Shown here one piece after another: positions 29,079 to 36,511 of a stretch of DNA of 64,000 bases. The translations under genes and the position numbers were made by a program. This DNA comes from G965233625 sp965233625 (GTDB taxonomy: Bacteria; Planctomycetota; Planctomycetia; Pirellulales; Pirellulaceae): assembly GCA_965233625.1 (NCBI GenBank), contig OZ247499.1, positions 5,642,001 through 5,706,000 on the forward strand, given 5' to 3'. The notes beneath the pieces are model-generated. The model searched no databases. It saw only the letters and a list, made by a program, of their open reading frames with translations, and had not been told where the DNA came from. Numbering within the stretch: position 1 is the stretch's first letter; every line of letters begins with the position of its first letter.

Positions 29079-29149
29079 AGCGCCCAGTGGGAATCGAACC
29101 CACGCATCCGCCATGGCAAGGCAGTAGGCTACCGCTACATCATGGGCGC
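29079..29149 (-). tRNA. tRNA-Gly(GCC)
   Basis: Acceptor GCGCCCA/TGGGCGC, anticodon stem CTGCC/GGCGG with loop TTGCCAT, T-arm GTGGG-TTCGATT-CCCAC, U8 present. Discriminator U, as expected for Gly. It is the only member of the array not followed by C-T-Y (TTT instead). The 55-base inverted repeat follows. Confidence 0.93.
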
Positions 29150-29174
29150 GCTTTTTTCGCTTCAAATCTTCAAG

Positions 29175-29247
29175 TGGGACCGGTGGGTATCGAACCCACA
29201 TAACCCGGTTTAAGAGACCGGCGCATTGCCATGTCTGCCACAGTCCC
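29175..29247 (-). tRNA. tRNA-Lys(CTT)
   Basis: Acceptor GGGACTG/CGGTCCC, anticodon stem CCGGT/ACCGG with loop CTCTTAA, T-arm GTGGG-TTCGATA-CCCAC, D-stem GCA/TGC. All standard positions look normal. Discriminator A, followed by CTTG; CCA not encoded. Confidence 0.92.
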
Positions 29248-29261
29248 GTCATAGCTGCTGG

Positions 29262-29298
29262 CTTTGAATCGCGGCAACGGTTACCGCGGAATTCAAAG
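29262..29298. other. hairpin between the two tRNA-Lys genes
   Basis: CTTTGAAT pairs with ATTCAAAG, and inside it CGCGG pairs with CCGCG around a nine-base loop, giving about 13 bp with a two-base bulge. The stem begins at the very base after the tRNA-Lys(TTT) discriminator, so it could affect 3' end maturation. Confidence 0.7.
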
Positions 29299-29371
29299 TG
29301 GGGCCGGAGGGTTTAGAACCCTCGCCTTGCGGTTTAAAAGACCGCTGTGCTACCTGTTACACCACAACCCC
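29299..29371 (-). tRNA. tRNA-Lys(TTT)
   Basis: Acceptor GGGGTTG/CGGCCCC, anticodon stem GCGGT/ACCGC with loop CTTTTAA. T-stem GAGGG/CCCTC carries loop TTCTAAA, with U instead of a purine at position 57. Discriminator A, followed by CTTT; CCA not encoded. Confidence 0.9.
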
Positions 29372-29483
29372 GGTTTTCGGCTGGCAGGGTCGTGCGTTTA
29401 AGTCGCTGGCGTAGCATGGCGTTGTTTCCTGGTGGTTGATGCATGCGCGATTTGGGTGAAGCACATACAAAGGTCATGTAAAG

Positions 29484-29556
29484 TCGGGCGCCCCGGAGTC
29501 GAACCGGAACCCTCCTGCTCCCAAGGCAGGCGTGCTTCCATCTGCACCTCCGCCCG
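29484..29556 (-). tRNA. tRNA-Pro(TGG)
   Basis: Acceptor CGGGCGG/GCGCCCG with the C1-G72 pair typical of Pro and a G-G mismatch at the seventh position. Anticodon stem CCTGC/GCAGG with loop CTTGGGA, T-arm TCCGG-TTCGACT-CCGGG, D-stem GTGC/GCAC; position 8 is A. Discriminator A, followed by CTTT. Confidence 0.88.
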
Positions 29557-29562
29557 ATGTCT

Positions 29563-29578
29563 GGCAGCCATCGCTGCC
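29563..29578. other. hairpin in the Glu-Pro tRNA spacer
   Basis: GGCAGC and GCTGCC form a perfect six-pair stem with a four-base loop. It begins three bases after the tRNA-Glu discriminator in the direction of transcription, like the other spacer hairpins. Confidence 0.6.
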
Positions 29579-29581
29579 GAG

Positions 29582-29654
29582 TACCCTGTACGGGAATCGA
29601 ACCCGTGTCTGCGGATTGAAAGCCCGCTATCCTTTGCCGTTAGACGAACAGGGC
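29582..29654 (-). tRNA. tRNA-Glu(TTC)
   Basis: Acceptor GCCCTGT/ACAGGGT, a canonical TCGTCTA D-arm start as in other Glu tRNAs, anticodon stem GCGGG/TCCGC with loop CTTTCAA, T-arm CGGG-TTCGATT-CCCG. Discriminator A, followed by CTCG; CCA not encoded. Confidence 0.93.
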
Positions 29655-29678
29655 ATGTTGTGTTTGTTGGTTAACAAG

Positions 29679-29750
29679 TGGGCTGGGAGGCGCTCGAATC
29701 CTCGTCTGCGGTGCTTCAAACCGCCGCTAGACCGTCTCAGCTACCAGCCC
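29679..29750 (-). tRNA. tRNA-Phe(GAA), first gene of the array
   Basis: Acceptor GGGCTGG/CCAGCCC, D-arm with GCT/AGC, anticodon stem GCGGT/ACCGC with loop TTGAAGC. The T-stem has an A-G mismatch where the invariant G53-C61 pair is expected (GAGGA/GCCTC). Discriminator A, followed by CTTG. No promoter with consensus boxes is obvious upstream, where the inverted-repeat element 29791-29929 lies. Confidence 0.85.
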
Positions 29751-29790
29751 TTCAAATTTGTTGGCGTCTTACAAAATGCGTTGGTTACAT

Positions 29791-29929
29791 CACTAACCCG
29801 AAGCGCGAGCGAGGGGCGTTTGATAACGATGCTAACAACAGGTGTTTTGGCCAATAATGTGGAAAGGTGAACTTCAGCCGGCGATCTTCTTTCAATTCCG
29901 GCGACCCTCGCTTGCGCTTCGGGTTAGTG
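29791..29929. mobile_element. 139-base MITE-like inverted-repeat element, copy 1
   Basis: The 25-base left end, starting CACTAACCCGAAGCGC, matches the reverse complement of the right end (29905-29929) at 24 of 25 positions. The inside includes GTGTTTTGGCCAAT, shared with copies near 40953 and 32268. There is no coding capacity; chance translations give LTRSASEG and NPKRKRG peptides, which recur in planctomycete annotation as spurious proteins. No clear target-site duplication was seen. Confidence 0.75.
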
Positions 29930-29962
29930 TTTAAGTCGTTCGTTTCTTCCAGAAGTGCGGGC

Positions 29963-29999
29963 ACGAAAAAACCCGCTGCCGGAAGATGCGACAACGGGT
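29963..29999 (-). terminator. strong intrinsic terminator
   Basis: On the minus strand an 11-pair stem (ACCCGTTGTCG with CGGCAGCGGGT, two G-T wobbles) closes a seven-base loop and is followed by six or more T. It ends transcription coming from the right (30029-30906), just before the inverted-repeat element and tRNA array. Confidence 0.85.
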
Positions 30000-30028
30000 G
30001 AATGAACCAGTCGATTCTTTATCCCGCG

Positions 30029-30292
30029 TCACAAACGCAATTCAGGCGATGGCGTGTTTACCGGCTGACCGGTAAAGCCACGTTTGCCTTGTTCAGATGA
30101 TTGGGGGATAAAGCGTTTCATTATTCTGTCCGGCATTGCTGCCGCGTTTAAGTGATCGTGTTGTTGTCTGACTAAGAAGACGCCGCCAACACGGATTGGT
30201 TCGGAGAAAATCAGAAAGTTTTTGAATTGTTCAGTGGAAAGAACAAAGCCAGTGTAAAACGCCAACTTCCAACAGTGATCTACGAACGGCAT
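30029..30292 (-). CDS. possible small protein of unknown function
   Basis: 87 codons from ATG 30292 with no obvious ribosome site and no recognised family. The only support is position: its stop lies 30 bases before a strong terminator and 30 bases after the next gene's stop. It may instead be the untranslated end of that transcript. Confidence 0.25.
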   Translation of the reverse strand: MPFVDHCWKLAFYTGFVLSTEQFKNFLIFSEPIRVGGVFLVRQQHDHLNAAAMPDRIMKRFIPQSSEQGKRGFTGQPVNTPSPELRL

Positions 30293-30321
30293 TTGTCATG
30301 TGTATGGTGAACCATGACTTC

Positions 30322-30906
30322 CTAAGAAGGTTTATTGGACGGGTAAAACTGCTGAAACTGATCTACAGCGTGAGGGACTGCCACAAGGTATTCACGAATT
30401 ATGTTAGACAGCGTAACCCGCGACTGCGTATCCTCGTCGAAGAAATACTCATTTAGTATCACGAGCGACCGCTGTTCTGCGAATGAAGACTCACCAGTTA
30501 CTTCGTATTCAAAGCCTTTGTCGGTTTGACTCATAATGGTCTGTCCACCTTTGGGCTTCAGCTTCACTGGTCCCGAAAATTGGATAACCTTCTGATTGGG
30601 ATCGGGAGGTACGAGCCCTACTCGGTGGAAGTCGTGAATACGAATTCGCTCGACTAGATTAAAGAATGGGAGTGCCGAAAGTAGAATTTGTTTGACCTTC
30701 CCCCGATCCGCGTTGACGCGTCCTCTATCGGCTTCTTCAAACATCATCTCAGCGATAGCGCGGCATGAGTATATTGCGGCAATATGAAGACGGTAGCGGG
30801 CGGAGTCATCCGTCTGCATACCGATGTTGTAGAATAGAGCGGCACGAGTGAAGTGCTCTATGATACCAGCGTGGCTAGTTGCAGGCATTTCTAGTTTGAC
30901 ATTCAT
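30322..30906 (-). CDS. hypothetical protein
   Basis: 194 residues from ATG 30906, preferred over 30957 because GGCGGA lies just upstream. The N-terminal half is helical (AGIIEHFTRAALFYNIGMQTDDSARYRLHIAAIYSCRAIAEMMFEEA), and the C-terminal half is mixed. The base composition is AT-richer than most of the window. No family recognised. It is the last clear gene of the minus-strand block with the helicase and DUF932 protein. Confidence 0.6.
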   Translation of the reverse strand: MNVKLEMPATSHAGIIEHFTRAALFYNIGMQTDDSARYRLHIAAIYSCRAIAEMMFEEADRGRVNADRGKVKQILLSALPFFNLVERIRIHDFHRVGLVPPDPNQKVIQFSGPVKLKPKGGQTIMSQTDKGFEYEVTGESSFAEQRSLVILNEYFFDEDTQSRVTLSNIIREYLVAVPHAVDQFQQFYPSNKPS

Positions 30907-31068
30907 AGCAATCCGCCTGCGAATTAATTTCGGTTTGGCCAGTATCGTTAAAGACACTTAACACCTGCATTGGTTCATCCCAGTTCCTACAACTCTTGAG
31001 CACACTGCTTCCAGGCAATCAAACCTCTAACCCGATCCAAATAGCAGCCGATAGGGAATACTCACGAA

Positions 31069-31097
31069 CGCCCAGCAGATGCAATAGCTGCTGAGCG
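31069..31097. terminator. hairpin after the DUF932 gene
   Basis: CGCCCAGCAG and CTGCTGAGCG pair over ten positions (one wobble) around nine bases, about 45 bases past the DUF932 stop. The minus-strand continuation lacks a T-run, so it is only a candidate terminator or attenuator. Confidence 0.35.
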
Positions 31098-31140
31098 TTT
31101 GAGATCCTTAACAGTTCAGCTTGTTGTTATCTTTGACGTT

Positions 31141-32211
31141 CTAATTCTTCGATGGCCGGGGCGTGCCTTCGCTGCCTTCGAGGAAGAAGTCGCTGAATTC
31201 GTCGGCGCACTGGGCGGTGCCTTCCATGTCGTATTCGTCCGAAAGCAGCGTGCCGATGTACGCCTGCATCGTGCGCGATTCGTGGGGCTGGCTGTGGTGC
31301 GTGGCGATCTCGGAGGCGAAGTTCAGCAGGTCGTAAACGCGGCAGTGGGCAGGCAGAACGCGTTGCCGTTTGGTGCTGAGCGCTTCGAGATTCGCCAGGC
31401 CGTACACTTCGTTCAGATTGCCCGTCATGCGGTACAGACGCCGTAGCACTTCGGACGCGGTGTCTTTGCGGCTGTCTTCAATCTTCTGAATGGTTTTGTA
31501 AAGCGTCATGCATTCGCGGAGCGATGCCCACGAGGTCTGGGCGCTTTCAAACCGCTGCCTTAGTGCGGCGTAGCCATCGCCGTTGTCGTAGCTTTCCAGG
31601 GCGCGGGCGATGCAGTGCCGCATGTCTTTGCCCAGGCTGATATCGCTGCGGAAGGCTTGGCTGTAACCGATGGCGCCGTTGCTGCAGACCATCCGCAGGA
31701 AAGAAAGATAGATCTTCGGATGGCTGAAGCCATCGACCGGCGTCTCCATCACAAAGCGGTGTTGAAACTCATCGCCGCCGATGCGGAATGCGCGGTCGCC
31801 GCCACGCGGGCGGTGCGTGCTGGTGACAATGCCGGCGTTGTACTTCGTCTCGGTGGCGCCGTATTTCTTCACTAGATCGTTGATCTCACCGTAACCAATC
31901 ACCGGGCGGCGGAGGCTGCTGACGGCCAGCAGTTGCGGGGCGCCTTCATCCCCATGCTCAACGCAGAAGCGGAACTTGTCGTCGTCGGCACGCTCCGAGA
32001 TGCGTTCGAAGACTTCAGACGGATCGAAGTACCGGAAGACATTGTCGGAGATGCCAAAGCGGTTGAAGAAAGAACGCCAGAACCGTTTGGTCGGCTTCAT
32101 CTCCTGGCCGTCAATTTCGATCTTATCGACGCTGACTTTGCTGGACAGCGTTTTGCGGGCGCCACTGACTTTCAGGTCACGGACGGTGGTGGTTCCATAT
32201 TCGATCTGCAT
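31141..32211 (-). CDS. DUF932 (phage/plasmid-like) protein
   Basis: 356 residues; ATG 32211 has GGAG seven bases upstream. The sequence has the features of DUF932: an N-terminal leader (TTTVRDLKVS), then FWRSFFNRFGISDNVFRYFDPSEVFERI, LLAVSSLRRPVIGYGEI, and the diagnostic FLRMVCSNGAIGYSQ. A long helical C-terminal part follows. The family is common in phages, plasmids and mobile islands, where a nucleic-acid role is suspected but not proven. It lies 172 bases downstream of the helicase gene on the same strand, with a truncated repeat element between. Confidence 0.75.
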   Translation of the reverse strand: MQIEYGTTTVRDLKVSGARKTLSSKVSVDKIEIDGQEMKPTKRFWRSFFNRFGISDNVFRYFDPSEVFERISERADDDKFRFCVEHGDEGAPQLLAVSSLRRPVIGYGEINDLVKKYGATETKYNAGIVTSTHRPRGGDRAFRIGGDEFQHRFVMETPVDGFSHPKIYLSFLRMVCSNGAIGYSQAFRSDISLGKDMRHCIARALESYDNGDGYAALRQRFESAQTSWASLRECMTLYKTIQKIEDSRKDTASEVLRRLYRMTGNLNEVYGLANLEALSTKRQRVLPAHCRVYDLLNFASEIATHHSQPHESRTMQAYIGTLLSDEYDMEGTAQCADEFSDFFLEGSEGTPRPSKN

Positions 32212-32267
32212 GATAGTTCTCCAAAAAAGAGAGTAGTGAGCGGTTATGTGCGTGGATGCCAGAGCAA

Positions 32268-32357
32268 GGTTGTTTGGCTAATCCACTCTGAATAGGTAGT
32301 ACTCAGGCCGGCGATGCGATTCCTTTTCCGGCGTCCCTCGCTTGCGCTTCGGGTTGG
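32268..32357. mobile_element. truncated MITE-like element, copy 3
   Basis: This is the right part of the element family: TTGTTTGGCTAATCC resembles the internal TGTTTTGGCCAAT, then CAGGCCGGCGAT and a right end reading CCCTCGCTTGCGCTTCGGGTT, close to the right end of copy 1. The left terminal repeat is missing, so this is a remnant. It separates the helicase and DUF932 genes. Confidence 0.6.
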
Positions 32358-32383
32358 TTTCCTGGTGGCTGAATTACGGTTGG

Positions 32384-33580
32384 TTACGCGTTATCGCGGT
32401 CCCAAGGCATCGGGCGGGCGCGGTGGGCGGCCACCAGTTGCGGTAGTTCCACGTTGGCCTGGGCGATCATCTTCCGTGAACGTGCGGTGATGGCGGCGAT
32501 CTGCTTATTCAACGTCAAAGAGCGCCACTGCTGGTCCATCCACACGTATTGCTCGTCGGCCATGGCCGTTTTCACCATCGGGTGCGGTGTACGTTTGCAC
32601 TGCACGACCTGCTTGAAGTTCAGGCCGGCATGCTGGCGAAAGACGCGCCCCGCCATCTGGATGGTGCACGATTTTCCCGATGGCCGGCAGAACACCGTTT
32701 TCAGCGCCGGGCAGTCGAACCCTTCGGTCAGGATTGACATATTGATCAGCACGTCGGTCTTGCCAGAGAGAAAGTCCGCCAGTTGTTTATCGCGGTTGCT
32801 CTTGGCGGTAACCACATCGGCGTGAATGCCGTGCGCGGCCAGCGCCTGCTGACATTCCTGGCACTGCGTGACCTTGTGAAAGAAGATCAGCGACTTGCCC
32901 CACCGCTGCCGGTCCTTCGCATAAAAGTCAGCGACGTTGGCAGGCGTGTATTCGGGAATCGTGTAGTGATGATAGCGGCTGAGATAGCCGTCTTGAATCA
33001 ACTGATGAATGCCCACATCCGTGATCACTTTGTCGAAACAAAGTTTGATGCGGTCGGTGCGGAACGGCGTGGCGGTGAGGCCGAGCACCATCTTGGGTTT
33101 CACCATACAGTGCAGATTGGCCATGCTCATGGCGCCATCGTGCTGCGCTTCGTCCACCACCATCACATCGACTTTGGGCGGGTTCTTATCGAACATGGAA
33201 ATCTGATGCATCTCCACGTCGAAGCCGCGGCGGCGGTTTTCTTCTTCCGCCTGCGTCAGCAGGTTCCGTCGCATCGCGACCCACCCCACCGAAAGCCCCT
33301 TCTCCCGTTGAAGGTGCCGGGCGATCGTCAGCCCCATCACCGTCTTACCGCTGCCCGTCGGGCTTTCGACCATGACCGAGCCGGCAGCCTCTTCCGTCTC
33401 GCCGGTCATGTTGATGTACTGCCCCTCGAACATGCGGATCGCTTTGCTGATGATCCGCAGTTGATAGGGGCGTGGGTCAACCGAGGCGCCGGCCATCAGA
33501 TCTTGCAGCACGGGTTGTTCGTGCTGATTGGCGGGCTTGTTGTAGCCGGGCGCCTGCCAGGCTGTTGCCATCGTGCTCAT
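32384..33580 (-). CDS. SF2 DEAD/DEAH-type helicase
   Basis: 398 residues. Motifs in order: Q-like DPRPYQLRIISKAI, Walker A SPTGSGKT, VMVVDEAQHDGAM (motif II as DEAQ), GLTATPF (motif III), IFFHKVTQCQECQ, NMSILTEGFDCPAL (motif V) and QMAGRVFRQ (motif VI). This is a compact, two-lobed helicase with no extra domain, like phage- or island-borne SF2 proteins of the SSL2/RecQ-like DEXD class. It probably forms a functional block with the DUF932 protein downstream. Confidence 0.9.
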   Translation of the reverse strand: MSTMATAWQAPGYNKPANQHEQPVLQDLMAGASVDPRPYQLRIISKAIRMFEGQYINMTGETEEAAGSVMVESPTGSGKTVMGLTIARHLQREKGLSVGWVAMRRNLLTQAEEENRRRGFDVEMHQISMFDKNPPKVDVMVVDEAQHDGAMSMANLHCMVKPKMVLGLTATPFRTDRIKLCFDKVITDVGIHQLIQDGYLSRYHHYTIPEYTPANVADFYAKDRQRWGKSLIFFHKVTQCQECQQALAAHGIHADVVTAKSNRDKQLADFLSGKTDVLINMSILTEGFDCPALKTVFCRPSGKSCTIQMAGRVFRQHAGLNFKQVVQCKRTPHPMVKTAMADEQYVWMDQQWRSLTLNKQIAAITARSRKMIAQANVELPQLVAAHRARPMPWDRDNA

Positions 33581-34013
33581 AACTCAATCCGTTTTGGTTG
33601 TGATGAATCGTTCATCTGACTAAAGGCATTTTCGCCAGGCGTCAGACACGACAGGTCACCAGGAAAGAAGAAACTGCATATTCCTCAAAGTTTCTTTTGG
33701 AACCGCCCCTTCCGTTGGGCGATGGTGTTGCATAGTAAGGTTGGACAATGTGGCCGTTGCAACGCCGGCCGCGTGTGTACGCGCATTATCACCGATTGGA
33801 ACTCAAACGACAAACAGCGGGTTGCCGCAACCAGGCGGTTTTACCCGGCGTTGAACCCTCCCCCTTTAGATAGTGTGTTCCAGCGGGATTAGCCCCTGGC
33901 AGCGGCCGTTTATCTGATAAAATAGACGGACAGTTGATCCGGCAGTGTGCTCAACCACCTGCACGCATCATCATGAGCGAGAGGATTAGGAATTCGCGGC
34001 AAATCGCCTACCC
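33581..34013. other. intergenic region between divergent genes
   Basis: About 430 bases between the helicase (minus) and the TIGR02996 gene (plus). A CTGGCA ... TAAAAT pair with a 16-base spacer near 33895-33922 is a weak promoter candidate for the plus strand. No gene or RNA recognised. Confidence 0.4.
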
Positions 34014-34988
34014 ATGACCAATTCACCCGACCAGCAGTTTCTCGAGCAAATCGCCAGAAATCCGGGCGACACAAAGTTGCGGCTGATTTACGCGGACTGG
34101 CTTGGGGAGCACGGCGATCCGCGAGGAGAATTCATCCGGCTGTTTCACGCGATGCAGGGATTACCCGTCTGGTCTGACCGGTATCAGCAACTGAAGGGGC
34201 AGCGTACGCGATTGCGAGTTGAAGTTGATCGGGCGTGGGCAACTCAGCTTGGCTACCAGCCTGTGTACCAGCCGCTCTTCACAGAACTCCCTTCATCGTT
34301 GTCCGCAAGATTATTGCTGCTTGATGAATACCTAGAGTTCTGGCTACCCGATGCTGTCGACGCGCAGCGGGCGGAATCGCAGATACATGAATTCGAGGAT
34401 TCAACCGGTCATTGTCTGCCGGCGTTTTGTCACGAATACTATCTTCGCGTCATACCACACCATTACGAATTTGACACAAACTTTGACTTACAGCATGCCA
34501 GCGTGTCCGATGGGATCGTGAGTTTCTCTTACCCCGATTATGGAAGAGACAACGAGCGCGGTGGAGAACCCAACGAGTTTGGGTTCGAATTAAGTAGTGA
34601 AGATCCGCTGGTGTTATGGCGGAATTATTTTAAGTGGGAAAACACCGGCGAAAGGTTATCAACTTTTTTACTCAAGGGACTTTATCGCGGAGTACGGAGT
34701 AAGGGGAAGCCCTTCTATCTATTCCCAATCCGATACGCATCTTTTCTCCCAATCCAATACAGACCGCGATTGGACGAACCACGACAGAAACACATGGACG
34801 AAGTACGACAGAAACTGGTTAAGTGCGACTGGAAACAGGAATGGGATAAGAAGGACACCGAGTTCCTGGAGGGGGCTGACATGATCGCCATTATTGCAGC
34901 AGACATGCTCCAAATAACGACCCGCACTGACGCCGCATTGGACATTTTCAGTCCATCACTGCGGAACGCTCTCGTCGAGCCAAAGTGA
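34014..34988 (+). CDS. TIGR02996-domain protein with SUKH/SMI1-like segment
   Basis: 324 residues. Residues 8-45 are the TIGR02996 repeat-companion domain (FLEQIARNPGDTKLRLIYADWLGEHGDPRGEFIRL), found almost only in planctomycetes and myxobacteria. Further on, SQIHEFEDSTGHCLPAFCHEYYLRV resembles the start of SUKH/SMI1-KNR4 proteins (fE...g..LP..y). SUKH proteins often give immunity to polymorphic toxins, but no toxin gene is adjacent. Function is unknown. Confidence 0.75.
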   Translation: MTNSPDQQFLEQIARNPGDTKLRLIYADWLGEHGDPRGEFIRLFHAMQGLPVWSDRYQQLKGQRTRLRVEVDRAWATQLGYQPVYQPLFTELPSSLSARLLLLDEYLEFWLPDAVDAQRAESQIHEFEDSTGHCLPAFCHEYYLRVIPHHYEFDTNFDLQHASVSDGIVSFSYPDYGRDNERGGEPNEFGFELSSEDPLVLWRNYFKWENTGERLSTFLLKGLYRGVRSKGKPFYLFPIRYASFLPIQYRPRLDEPRQKHMDEVRQKLVKCDWKQEWDKKDTEFLEGADMIAIIAADMLQITTRTDAALDIFSPSLRNALVEPK

Positions 34989-35076
34989 GTACAATCAAGG
35001 TAAACATACTTCATTGGATGCTGAGGCTGCCGGTCAGTGTGGGCTACCTTCGAAATATCGAGAAAGCATTGTCACC

Positions 35077-36495
35077 ATGAATCAACGTATTTCACGCCGC
35101 GACGCCATTATCCGCAGCGGAGCTGGTCTGGGCGTCGCCGGTCTGGCCGCCGTGCTGGGCCAGGATGAAGCGCGCGGGGCGGGCGGTTATCAGAACCCGC
35201 TGGCGCCACGGCAGCCGCATTTTCCGGGCAAAGCCAAACGGGTGATTCAGCTGTTTATGAACGGCGGGCCGTCGCATGTAGATACGTTCGACCCGAAGCC
35301 GCAGTTGACGAAGTTTCACGGCAAAACGCTGCCGATCGAGAATCTGCGGACGGAACGTAAAACGGGCGCCGCGTACCGTTCGCCCTTTAAGTTTCAGAAG
35401 TACGGCGAGTCGGGCATTGAAGTCAGCGAGATCTTCAAGCACACGGCGCAGCACATCGACGACATCGCCGTCATCCGCTCGATGCGTGCGGAGGTACCCA
35501 ACCACGAACCTTCGCTGTTGCTGATGAACTGCGGCGAATCGCGTCTGGCGCGGCCGAGTGTCGGATCGTGGGTTACCTACGGGCTAGGGAGCGAGAATCA
35601 GAATCTGCCCGGCTATATCGCGATGTGCCCCGGCGGTTACCCGATTGTGGAAACGCAGAACTGGCAGGCCGCTTTTCTACCGGGCGCCTATCAGGGTTCG
35701 TATGTGAATTCTCAGCACCAGTCCGTGGATAAGCTGGTGGAGAATATCCGCAACGCTAAGCTTTCGCTGCCAGATCAGCGGAAGCAGTTAGACCTGCTGG
35801 CGAAACTCAACGCCATGCACCGCGACAGCCGCGGTCAGGCGCCGGAATTAGACGCGCGTATTCACTCCTTTGAACTGGCCTTCCGCATGCAGATGGAAGC
35901 GGCCGATGCGTTTGACGTAAGCCGCGAGCCGAAGCACATTCTGGATGCCTACGGTCCCGGCGTGCAGGCCCGCCAGATTCTGATCGCGCGGCGACTGGCT
36001 GAACGCGGCGTGCGGTACATTCAACTGTGGCATGGCGCCGGCCAGCCGTGGGACAACCACGACGATATCGAACGCCGCCATCGCGAACTGGCCGGCCAGT
36101 GCGACCGCGCCATCGGCGCGCTGTTGACAGACCTGAAGCAACGCGGACTGCTGGAAGAAACGCTGGTGATCTGGGGTGGAGAGTTCGGCCGCACACCCAC
36201 TGTGGAACTGCCCAAGCCCGGCGCCAATGCGGGCAAGATCAACGGCCGCGATCACAATCACTGGGGCTTTAGCATGTGGATGGCAGGCGGCGGCGTGAAA
36301 GGCGGCCAGACCTATGGCGCCACCGATGAGTTCGGCTTCCGCGCCGTTGAGAACCCCGTGCATGTGCACGATCTGCACGCGACGGTGCTGCATCTGCTGG
36401 GCTTCGACCACACGCAACTGACCTACCGCTATGCAGGCCGCGACTTCCGCCTGACCGACGTACACGGCAAAGTGGTAAAAGATCTGATCGCGTAA
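35077..36495 (+). CDS. DUF1501 protein with Tat signal
   Basis: 472 residues from ATG 35077; the longer frame to 35014 lacks sense as a leader. The N-terminus has a twin-arginine motif (ISRRDAIIRSGAGLGVAGLAAVLG). Family hallmarks are FMNGGPSHVDTFDPKP, FQKYGESGIEVSEIF, SVGSWVTYGLG, WDNHDDI, VIWGGEFGRTP and GRDHNHWGFSMWMAGGGVKGG, an alkaline phosphatase/sulfatase-like fold. In planctomycetes this gene normally follows a DUF1549/DUF1553 cytochrome-like gene; here it stands alone. Predicted exported folded protein, possibly a surface hydrolase. Confidence 0.93.
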   Translation: MNQRISRRDAIIRSGAGLGVAGLAAVLGQDEARGAGGYQNPLAPRQPHFPGKAKRVIQLFMNGGPSHVDTFDPKPQLTKFHGKTLPIENLRTERKTGAAYRSPFKFQKYGESGIEVSEIFKHTAQHIDDIAVIRSMRAEVPNHEPSLLLMNCGESRLARPSVGSWVTYGLGSENQNLPGYIAMCPGGYPIVETQNWQAAFLPGAYQGSYVNSQHQSVDKLVENIRNAKLSLPDQRKQLDLLAKLNAMHRDSRGQAPELDARIHSFELAFRMQMEAADAFDVSREPKHILDAYGPGVQARQILIARRLAERGVRYIQLWHGAGQPWDNHDDIERRHRELAGQCDRAIGALLTDLKQRGLLEETLVIWGGEFGRTPTVELPKPGANAGKINGRDHNHWGFSMWMAGGGVKGGQTYGATDEFGFRAVENPVHVHDLHATVLHLLGFDHTQLTYRYAGRDFRLTDVHGKVVKDLIA

Positions 36496-36511
36496 CGTTG
36501 CTGGCCGGTAA

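Noticed and set aside
28651..29870. Several frames over the tRNA array encoding peptides such as PVGIEPT, RESNPC and GVEPEPSC
   Set aside because: These are translations of tRNA T-arms (GGTTCGAATCC and complements), a well-known source of false proteins.
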